DNA from: Neurospora tetrasperma FGSC 2508
Lineage: Eukaryota; Ascomycota; Sordariomycetes; Sordariales; Sordariaceae
DNA: 20,276 nucleotides
Reading direction: 5' to 3'
Assembly (NCBI RefSeq): GCF_000213175.1
Contig: NW_009799100.1
Location: 5,360,257-5,380,532 of the forward strand
Shown here: piece by piece, positions 1-7,536 of the stretch
Numbering within the stretch: the first letter of the stretch is position 1
Layout: each line of letters starts with the position of its first letter
Notes under the pieces: generated by a model
What the model saw: only the letters and a program-made list of their open reading frames with translations
Databases searched by the model: none
What the model was told of the DNA's origin: nothing
Program-made: the position numbers and the translations under genes

Positions 1-28
1 CCCCCCCCCCCCCCCCCCCTTCCCCCCC
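1..28. repeat. Poly-C tract at window edge
   Basis: The window opens with 19 consecutive C, then TT, then seven more C. It is a homopolymer microsatellite and does not match a TTAGGG-type telomere repeat. Its true length to the left is unknown because the window begins inside it, and homopolymers of this length are prone to assembly error. Confidence 0.8.
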
Positions 29-369
29 ACTCGTTATCACGCCATCAAATCCGCGGGCACAATCGCCGAACGTACACACACACACTCCTTACCATACTGT
101 ACACCCATCCATTCATTTCACAGCATCCATCCATCTGGCTGGCTTAACAGAAAACCTACCTACCACAGCTACTTATCCGCAATCGATCACGGTTCCTCGC
201 ATTCCTCATCTCACCCGCCACGCCCAACCTTCGTTCGTTCGCACCTGACGCCTCACCCACACTCCTTTTCACCACCACCAATCGGCAATTTAACAACAAC
301 CACAACCACAACAATAACAGCAACGAAACCAACAGCACACCCTTTCAAAAGCAAGCAACCGCCAATCAA
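29..369 (+). promoter_or_regulatory. Upstream region/leader of the 990-residue protein gene, free of ATG
   Basis: No ATG occurs on the plus strand between position 1 and the start codon at 370. The sequence is rich in C, A and T, with CA, CCAT and CAA-type repeats, including a run of CAACAAC/CAACCAC units just before the start. An unstructured, ATG-free leader fits simple ribosome scanning to 370. I see no clear TATA box, and the transcription start is not determinable. Confidence 0.5.
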
Positions 370-3342
370 ATGCCAACCTACCTCTGCCACGGCTTCCGCT
401 GGCAGCGCCGCTCCATCCGCGTATACACCGTCGTACAAGACCTCGACGACGTCTCGCCCGAGTGGCTGATTCGGCCCACCAGCTCGCGCTGTCTCCTGCA
501 GAGTTTCTACAACTTGTTTGAGTTTTTGCCTTATTGCTCGCCGCATGAACCTGAGACTTGGGATAGTAATGAGGACGAGGACGAAGATGAGGATGAGGGT
601 GATGAGTCTGGTCAAGAAAATGGGGAAGACAATGATGGGCAAGGAGCAGTAGTACCGGATAATCGTGGAGAGAGGGGGAATGAGCAGAGGACTCAGTGGC
701 CGAAGCGAAAGGAGAGTCTTGGTGTGCTTAGGGGTCATGGGTCCGAAGGGACTACTGGAAAGGGGATGGGGACTATGGGAAAGGAGATGGGAAAGGGAAT
801 GGGAAAGGAAAAGAGAGAGATCACCGCCATCCCTGTGGGCAGTAACAACAGGTCGTCGATAAGTCGTACCCGTACCATCAGCCGCAGTCCAAGTCTGCGA
901 CTTCCATTGCAAGGCGCACGAACCCCGTCCAGGACGCGCCTGCAAGCTACCGCCGCCTCCGCCGCAACTGCTCCTACTACTCCTACTGCTCCTACTACTG
1001 CCACTACCACCACATCTGCCCCTGCGTCAACCCCAGCGTCGAGAACTACCAGCGCCTTGGGAGTTTCTTCAGCAGGAAAAGGACGAAAGGGAAAGACAAC
1101 GGGAAACAGCAGCAGCAGCAGAAGCAGCAGCAGAAGGAGCGCATCTCACAGCCCCAACCGCAAAAAAGACGAACTGAGCGCCCAACGCTGGTCAGCAGTC
1201 AAAGTTCTCGAGGAGTACGACCCAAACAACCTCGACGAAGTCTCGCGGCCTTATGCTTACGTAGCTGATCACGTTGTGCGCGTGGATGGAGCGGCGGATA
1301 TCCTGGCGGAAGTAAGGCGGTACGAAGAGCGGATGCAAAGGCTGAGGCTGAAGCTGAAGGGGGCGGAGGAGAAAGCAGGGGAACGGAATCCCAAGGCTAA
1401 TCGTAATAGCGGCGGGAGTGGAGGAAGTGGGGAGTATCATGATGCTCTCGAGCACCTTGAAGAAAGCGCAAAGGAGAAGGATGAGACATGGATTGAGCAA
1501 CTCCGCGATGAACTCCAGCGTGGAGAAGAGATCAAGTGGTACGTGGTTGTCAACGGGGATGAAGAGCGCAACTATTCGAATCCGAGTGACTCCGACGATG
1601 AAGATGAAGATGAAGATGAAGACGAGGACGAGTACGAGTACGACGACTCGGAGGAACTCTCTTCCTCTGAGATTACCTCTAACTACGGGACCTCCTACCG
1701 CTACGACACCACCGAAGACTTACTGGGCGCCTCAAAGCATCCCTCCCTCGCCGCGTATCCACCATCCGAAGGCCGACGATCTCCCCTCTCTTACTCTGGA
1801 TCTGGATCCAGGACTTCATCTCGCGGCGGACAATCCAAATCACGAAGCCAAAGCCGGAGTCACTCTCGAACTCGAACCCGCCACCGTAATCACAGCCGGC
1901 CGAGACACGGAAAGAAGATACGTAGACCAAAACCGACCAAAGAACAACGTCAACATCATGCGCAGTATACACTCCAGCAGGAACTCTTTGAGAGGAATGA
2001 CTTGCGGGCTTCTTCAACAGCTCCAACTCCAACTCCCACTTCAACGACGACAATGGCCACAAGCACGAGAGGGACAACGCCAACAGCCGGACAAGCACCA
2101 CCACCACCACCAACGGCTATGTCTATGAGGAACACAGGACCGATCATCAAAGAAGGGGCAGCCAGACGAGTAGTGAGCGAGGGAGAAATCCATCCAGCCT
2201 TAAGAGGGCAAGCGAGAAAGTCCGAGATACCGATTATCATGGTTACCCCTACGAGGTCGACGTTTCCTGATGAGACCGAGACTGAGACAGCTGGAGCTGT
2301 CGGTGAGAGGCGAATGGTAGAGCAGCCGCAGCCGCAACAACCCCAACCACAATCACAACAGCAGCAGCATCACCAGCAGCAACAGCCACAACAGCCGCAA
2401 CCACAACCACAACAACAACCACAACAGCACCACCAAATCAACGAGACAGAACCAGGACCCAGACGCGCCTCCACCGCAAGCGCCAACCCAGACATGGGAA
2501 TAATAACCTCCACCACCGTCCCCCTAACAAGCAGTTTCTCCCTCGACACCAGCCCCTCCAACGCTCCCACACCCACCACCATTCCCACCGGCCTCACTCT
2601 CAAACCTCTTAAACCTCCCAAGAAGAACTCTACCCTTCCCACCATCATTCCCACCATCCCCACCATTTCCACCGCTTCCCTTGTACGAAACAGGGGAAAC
2701 AGACACAGCAGCAGCAACACAGGCACCGGAAGCAAACGAAGTTCCCTCACCACTTTACGTTCCCCCTCCTCTTGGTCTTGTCTAAGTCTTCATCTCGGCC
2801 ACAGCCACAGCCACTCAACCAGTCCTAAGGACGGAGGAGATACTACAGAGATGGACGAGGAGGTAGTTCTTCCGCCGCCGAGACCGTCGCCTTCGCCTCC
2901 TATTCCCATTTCTCTGAATCTCAATCCTATGGGGTCATCATACTCGTATGAACCCGTGTCGACATTACCGCCTAGACCGGCGCCGGCGCCACCTGGCTCT
3001 AAGCCTGTATCTCGCGGTGGTGGACAAGTCGAAGTTGGATCAAATAATAAAGTGCCTACCGCGCCGTCGTCGCCGGTGGTGGTAAAGATTAGTGCTGGGC
3101 CTGCTGGGCCTGCTGAGGCACGGAGACTGGATACAAAGGCGCAGGGACAAGCGGCGGCGAGCCCAGTTGTGGGGCAGTATGCGAGTATGATGAGTAGGAC
3201 GATGCCTACGCGGAAGGGAAACAGTGGAAACAGTGGAAATGGGAATGGGAATGGCAACGGGAAGGAAAGTCGGAGGAGTAGGAGTAGTGGGAGTTTGAGG
3301 AGGTTGTTTCAGCGGGCTAGTGGGAAGGAGGGGTGGATTTGA
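370..3342 (+). CDS. Conserved fungal protein of unknown function, mostly intrinsically disordered
   Basis: This is a single open frame of 990 residues that starts at the first ATG of the strand and ends in TGA. I do not know its function. It begins MPTYLCHGFRW and has three ordered-looking blocks. Residues 1-55 contain aromatic residues and an SIRVYTVVQ segment. Residues 267-325 contain DELSAQRWSAVKVLEEYDP and end in a YEER helix. Residues 374-403 contain WIEQLRDEL and WYVVVNGDEER. From memory, these blocks resemble an uncharacterised protein family shared by Pezizomycotina. The rest is low complexity: an acidic DE run (about 68-78), S/R-rich blocks, a second acidic run (about 408-430), an RS-rich stretch (about 475-520), a Q/P/H tract (about 651-690), and P/T/S-rich sequence. 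It ends in a basic serine-rich tail (RRSRSSGSLRRLFQRASG). No signal peptide or membrane segment is visible. It is likely intracellular, perhaps a scaffold or regulator, but that is a guess. An undetected intron in the low-complexity part cannot be excluded. Confidence 0.85.
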   Translation: MPTYLCHGFRWQRRSIRVYTVVQDLDDVSPEWLIRPTSSRCLLQSFYNLFEFLPYCSPHEPETWDSNEDEDEDEDEGDESGQENGEDNDGQGAVVPDNRGERGNEQRTQWPKRKESLGVLRGHGSEGTTGKGMGTMGKEMGKGMGKEKREITAIPVGSNNRSSISRTRTISRSPSLRLPLQGARTPSRTRLQATAASAATAPTTPTAPTTATTTTSAPASTPASRTTSALGVSSAGKGRKGKTTGNSSSSRSSSRRSASHSPNRKKDELSAQRWSAVKVLEEYDPNNLDEVSRPYAYVADHVVRVDGAADILAEVRRYEERMQRLRLKLKGAEEKAGERNPKANRNSGGSGGSGEYHDALEHLEESAKEKDETWIEQLRDELQRGEEIKWYVVVNGDEERNYSNPSDSDDEDEDEDEDEDEYEYDDSEELSSSEITSNYGTSYRYDTTEDLLGASKHPSLAAYPPSEGRRSPLSYSGSGSRTSSRGGQSKSRSQSRSHSRTRTRHRNHSRPRHGKKIRRPKPTKEQRQHHAQYTLQQELFERNDLRASSTAPTPTPTSTTTMATSTRGTTPTAGQAPPPPPTAMSMRNTGPIIKEGAARRVVSEGEIHPALRGQARKSEIPIIMVTPTRSTFPDETETETAGAVGERRMVEQPQPQQPQPQSQQQQHHQQQQPQQPQPQPQQQPQQHHQINETEPGPRRASTASANPDMGIITSTTVPLTSSFSLDTSPSNAPTPTTIPTGLTLKPLKPPKKNSTLPTIIPTIPTISTASLVRNRGNRHSSSNTGTGSKRSSLTTLRSPSSWSCLSLHLGHSHSHSTSPKDGGDTTEMDEEVVLPPPRPSPSPPIPISLNLNPMGSSYSYEPVSTLPPRPAPAPPGSKPVSRGGGQVEVGSNNKVPTAPSSPVVVKISAGPAGPAEARRLDTKAQGQAAASPVVGQYASMMSRTMPTRKGNSGNSGNGNGNGNGKESRRSRSSGSLRRLFQRASGKEGWI

Positions 3343-3470
3343 TTACTTTGGGGTTTACACCAAAAGGGGGGGTTGGATCAAAGAGAGGGGAAGAAGAGAG
3401 TATGTAATGCATGATGGGGAAGAAGAAAAGAGAAAAGATATATAGACGTAGATGTTGAAAGAGTAATGTC

Positions 3471-3495
3471 GAAGGAAGGAAGGAAGGAAGGAAGG
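3471..3495. repeat. GAAG tetranucleotide microsatellite
   Basis: About six tandem GAAG units lie in the probable 3' UTR of the upstream gene. It is a simple sequence repeat with no coding potential. Confidence 0.85.
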
Positions 3496-3900
3496 GATGT
3501 GAAGAACAAGATTACCTATCAAAACGAAACAAAAGAACGGTTACAAGCCTACCTACTGTTACACTAGATCATATCTTGATGTGAAACTCGCATCGATTGA
3601 CAACGATATTGTTTTTTTGTTGTTTTTCCCTATAGAGTACCTACCTAGTGAATCACACAAAAGGAAAGAGTGTCGTCATCACAAGAAGGGACGAACTTTC
3701 CAGTCGGTCAAGCAAGCAAGCACGGGGAGGAATGAGATCAGCCGCGATCTGATTGATCTCTCTTTAAGTTGGGCTTCAGGGACGACGGAGGATTAGAATT
3801 CCAGGTGAGATGGAAGGACCAGATAGATCTCCCTCCCTCCTTCTCTCTCGAAGAGCGGTAGAAGATGGAGGAGAATAGGTAACAAGTCAAAACCTAATAT

Positions 3901-3938
3901 CATTCAATGGAAGACATTCAAAGTAATTCCGTTGAATG
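3901..3938. repeat. Imperfect inverted repeat, 12-bp arms
   Basis: CATTCAATGGAA (3901-3912) faces TTCCGTTGAATG (3927-3938), with 11 of 12 positions paired and a 14-base loop. The loop repeats the arm's first seven bases as CATTCAA (3915-3921). The hairpin is A/T-rich and sits in a gene-free gap. It could be a structured 3' end, a small transposon relic or chance. Confidence 0.5.
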
Positions 3939-4412
3939 CAGTTCATGACTTCCTCTCGGTACTTCGTTGATGGCTACGGTTTATAAATTCCATCTAAGAC
4001 CCCTATAAAGCGTTTCTCTTACCACCTCCGAATCTGCTCCTAACTCGCTCTTGGAAGTAGGATGCTCTTCCCTTTTTGGTGTAGCTCGCTTTGCTTCGGT
4101 TCAAACAATGTGCGAGAAGTGACTGTGGAAGCTTGGATGAATATGAACGATGAGTTGAGATGTTTTGTATTTCTTTATGCTATACTGAATGCTCGATACT
4201 GACTGAGTCTTCAGACGACATGTGTCCTACGATGTGTGAAACATCAGCACAGTCCGCCAGGCTTCGTGGTCAAATAACCGCCCACGAAAGCTTTTACGCG
4301 GACCAACTGAGCGTAATATCACTCTTACTACACTTGCTGAAACAAGTACGTTTACATGAAAATGTTCCCAAGGGTTCTCTTGCATCATTGCCCACCAACC
4401 TTGCGGAAGTCA

Positions 4413-4427
4413 ACTCGTAAAACGAGT
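4413..4427. repeat. Small perfect hairpin
   Basis: ACTCGT (4413-4418) and ACGAGT (4422-4427) pair perfectly around an AAA loop. A six-pair stem is expected by chance at this scale, so no function is assigned. Confidence 0.4.
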
Positions 4428-4947
4428 CGGAACAACGAGCCTTCTATAATGGAAATTCTTTCTACCAACGCTCCGTTCAGAACCGTTCCTGGGATGGAAA
4501 TCGACTCCGGCTTTCTCGAGTGAAAGCATCGCTGGATTTTGTGTTTTTGAGGGCAAGGGAAGGAAGGATGAAATGATGATTCGTTTCTGCTGACTGACGT
4601 CAAGCAAGGCGAGGAGGTAGAATAGTGGTAAGCAAACGAACAGAAAAGAGGGAGAGGGAAAGAACAAGCTGCGCGGCGAACCACACAACAACCGAGCATA
4701 TGATGTCAATTGGGGTATCTGACTGCTCGTTCCAAAAGGTCTCCAAAGACGCTTTTTCCCGCTCCGAAATGTCAAGACGACAAGTGGTCTTGCGATACCT
4801 GAAATCACTCTAACGCCACGCTTGTAATCCGAGTCTCCCAACATACCTGATGATAATGTGCTTTCGTAAACAAGGTGCAACTCAATGCCCTATGAAGCCT
4901 CTGTGATGCGTCATAAAAAAACCAAAGAAAAACATAACCATGCGATA

Positions 4948-6466
4948 TTACTCCATTATGTGCTGGAACAAAGGCGAGATCGACTCGCCATAGTGGTTCC
5001 GACGAATTGCTTCCGCAAGGAGATACGACAAGTCAAGCACGGTCAGTTTGCTGGCGTTGCGAGCCTTTTCCTCCGGAATGGGGTAGCTGTTTGTCACGAG
5101 GATGTGATCAATGCAGTCACAATCCTGCAACTGCTCCAGGCAGTCAGCACCAAAGACGGCATGGGTGGCAATGCAGTAGACCTTCTTGGCCAGACCGCGC
5201 TTGACCACCGTCTCGGCAGCAGCGATCCAAGAACCAGGCTTGTCGATCATGTCGTCAACAATAAAGACGGTGCGGTTCTTGACGTCTCCGACAAGGGTGA
5301 CCATGTGCTCCACCTTGGGGTCCTTCAGGATCTCCTCTTCCTCATCCGAACTTTCAGCTGCATCACCCGAGCCACCGAGGGCGGCGTGGTGCTGAGGAGC
5401 GAAAAACGACGAAGCGTGCGACATGGTCATCGGGTCATCTCCAGCGACACTGGTGGCTGCAGAGACGGCCGGCGACTCAAAGTCATCCGGAACGATGTGG
5501 CCTTGGACAAGACGAGCCTGTGTAACCTCATGAGCACGCTGGTCATTGTACTCGACGCCGTCCTCGCCTTCCTCGTCAACACCGTCCAAAGCCGAGGTCG
5601 AAGAACGCAGGCGAGACGGCAAAGACTTGGCGCTGTGCATAGACGATCCATTGGGACGGCGCGCGAGGCTTGTAGTGCCTGCAATAGGCTGGGTGATGTT
5701 GCTGACTGAGGGCTCCTCATGCTCAACTGCCTCGTTGACCTGCTCGCCGATGGGGTCCAAGACAGCATCAATGGGGTTGAGAAGCATGCTACCAGTCATG
5801 TTGCCATTGCCTCTCTTCTTGTCGGTGGTGACCATGCCAAAGTTCAGCTTGAGAGCGTCGGCAAGCGACGTGACGCGCTTGGTGCCACCGGCGTTCTTGG
5901 ACACGACGACAGCCTCTTTCCAATCGGGGACGTTTTGCCTGATCCAGCGGGCAATGAGAGGCTCGGCGTGGAGGTTGTCGACGGGGCACTTGAAGAAGCC
6001 CTGCATCTGAGAAGCGTGCAAATCGACCGTGATGATGTGCTTAACACCAGCAACGCCGAGAAGATTGGCAAGCATTCTCGCAGTGATGGCACCGCGGTGC
6101 GACTTCTTCTTAGACTGGCGACTGTAGGGGAAGTATGGCAGGACGGCTAGAAGGGGGGCCTGGTCAGCCTTCACACTGGATGGATTGCTGTTGAGCGGCA
6201 GACATACCAGTGATCTTGCTGGCAGAGCCTCCCTTGCATGCAGAGATCATGATGAGCAGCTCCATGATGGTGTCGTTGATCTTGGGGCTACCCGACTGAA
6301 CGACAAAGACATCCTTCTCGCGGACGCTAGTGAGGATGCGCACGCTCGTCTCTCCATTGGAAAACTGGGTGAGCTCAGCATCGGCTGGCGTCATGCCCAG
6401 GTTCTCGCATACTTTGCCGGTGAGGGCCGGGCACGAGCTGCCCGAAAAGATGAGGGTGCCGCGCAT
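4948..6466 (-). CDS. PRS1: Ribose-phosphate pyrophosphokinase (PRPP synthetase), PRS1-type with large insertion
   Basis: The enzyme makes PRPP from ribose 5-phosphate and ATP in the cytosol, for purine, pyrimidine, histidine, tryptophan and NAD synthesis. Exon 1 is 6466-6208 and exon 2 is 6146-4948, giving 485 residues. Family motifs in order: FSNGETSV (35-42), QSGSP and the MELLIMISACKGGSA helix (to about 83), the SRQSKKKSHRGAITARMLANLL block (95-116), DLHASQMQGFF (128-138), AGGTKRVTSLAD (172-183), and the PRPP loop VDDMIDKPGSW (383-393). Between TTDKKRG (193-199) and MVTLVGDV (368-375) lies an insertion of about 165 residues, S-, E- and D-rich and ending in SSDEEEE. Ordinary PRPP synthetases are about 320 residues. 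Yeast Prs1 and Prs5 carry non-homologous insertions, and the Prs1 insertion is at this position. The start at 6466 was chosen because MRGTLIF matches the family N-terminus. An in-frame ATG at 6634 would add 56 low-complexity residues read from a pyrimidine-rich leader. The loop lacks the usual DT-x-GT ending. PRS5 orthology is the main alternative. Confidence 0.95.
6147..6207 (-). other. Intron of PRS
   Basis: This 61-base intron reads GTATGT at 6207, a CTGAC branch site at 6167-6163 and a CTAG acceptor ending at 6147. Splicing joins G|CC into Ala87 and gives KITAVLPYFPYSR, the uninterrupted family sequence. Confidence 0.93.
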
Positions 6467-7536
6467 TGTGAAAAGGAAAAAAAAGAAAGAGAAAAAGAGT
6501 GTTGGCGAATTCGGGGGAAGAAAAGTTCGGGAGCGGGATTTGAAGGGAGGAAATCCAGTTTCTTTTTTAGTTTTTGGTTTTTTTTTCAATCCTGTCCTCG
6601 TGCCCCGCAGCGATTCAGGTAAAGGTGGGTCCAATGGCTGAAAGGAGGGAAGGGAAGGATCTGGATCTCCCTCCCAGCCCCAGGCCGATGTCGTCTGCCG
6701 TTTTTTTTTGCCATTTTCCCGTACAATTGTCGCAGCTTGCAGTCAGTGCGGCCCTGACAGTCTTGATAACCTAAGATAAGCATACAGTGTGCAGACATAG
6801 AGGTACTATTCGTTCTATTAGGTCTATATCTCCCGAGTCATCTGAAATCATACAACAACCACTGCGAACATAACATTTCGGAAAAGCATGATTACAATGG
6901 GAAATCTTCAATGGCCAGATAAAGTCTTATCTGAAGCGTGTTCTCTTGGGAACCCGCATGGCTGTGAAAAGGCAGTGGAATCCAGGCGGCAACGATGCCT
7001 ACCGCGTTCCATTGCTCCTTGCACTCTTAACGGCCAGCTTGAAGGCAGCATTATGGAAGGTATAGGAGCACCGTCATTGCCATCGGACTCTCAGCACCAC
7101 TTCGTTTGTGGATAACAGAAACTCTACGGGAAGTGACGTGACCGCCAGATTAAAACAACAAACACAACTAAATCGATACGTTGTCGAGAAAGAATGCCAA
7201 CACCATGGAATCCCACAATCAACAAAGAGAATGCCGAACTCCCATTCGCACTGTATGCTAACTTCACCTCAAAACACTACACACCAACGCTTCAATGAAA
7301 CCAGCTGCGATTCTGATGTTTGGACGTTTCAACTACCTCACCTCAGACAATTATTTGGCAAGAGATCCTTGACATCTCAAACCCCCATCCCCTTCACGGG
7401 TCAAATTTCCACCCAGCAACGCCTCCTAACGGAGAGCTCACGGCCATTCCAAGAGGAACCTGAACCCATCACACCCCGGGATCGCGCACACAAAAAACCA
7501 AGCGGCGAACGAGCTTCTCTAAATCACCAGACGAAT
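6467..7536. promoter_or_regulatory. Divergent promoter region between PRS and the XPG-like gene
   Basis: This 1.07-kb region lies between two divergent start codons. On the minus strand the PRS leader is strongly pyrimidine-rich just before the ATG (6467-6500), which is common in fungal housekeeping genes. GATA cores occur at 6765-6769 and 6775-6779, and as an inverted pair at 6916-6933. The frame of the XPG-like gene stays open upstream to about 7108, with in-frame ATGs at 7231 and 7255. This looks accidental because the sequence there has no recognisable domain. No separate gene is supported. Confidence 0.6.
6916..6933. promoter_or_regulatory. Palindromic pair of GATA-factor sites
   Basis: CAGATAA (6916-6922) and TTATCTG (6927-6933) form a perfect 7-bp inverted repeat with a 4-base spacer, giving two head-to-head GATA cores. 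Fungal GATA factors such as NIT2/AreA are known to prefer two nearby GATA sites. Two further cores lie 135-150 bases away, at 6765 and 6775. Binding is inferred, not shown. Confidence 0.45.

Larger units (their letters stand above)
3343..4947. other. Convergent intergenic region between the 990-residue protein gene and PRS
   Basis: This 1.6-kb gap lies between the 3' ends of two convergent genes, so it must hold both 3' UTRs. I found no supportable gene. Open frames up to about 156 codons exist on both strands, but they show no recognisable domain or intron logic. It contains a GAAG microsatellite (3471-3495), an imperfect hairpin (3901-3938), a small perfect hairpin (4413-4427) and one copy of the GTACCTACCTAGTGA motif (3637-3651). 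I saw no tRNA-like A and B boxes. Confidence 0.6.

Noticed and set aside
1-28. Telomere or contig-end telomeric repeat
   Set aside because: The tract is pure C and not CCCTAA units, so it is a homopolymer only.
253-945. Minus-strand 230-codon open frame across the 5' part of the unknown gene
   Set aside because: It is antisense to the better-supported plus-strand frame, is low complexity (V- and L-rich runs from CAA/CCA repeats) and has no domain.
4410-4880. Minus-strand 156-codon frame downstream of PRS
   Set aside because: It falls in the PRS 3' region and has no domain or good start context. Composition looks non-coding.
4885-5709. Plus-strand 274-codon open frame opposite PRS
   Set aside because: It lies fully antisense to a clear PRPP synthetase exon and shows no recognisable motif. 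It reflects codon bias of the opposite strand.
7108-7536. N-terminal extension of the XPG-like protein by about 143 residues
   Set aside because: The frame opens with GTG rather than ATG, and even from ATG 7231 or 7255 the sequence has no domain. The family starts with MGI, which occurs at 7537.
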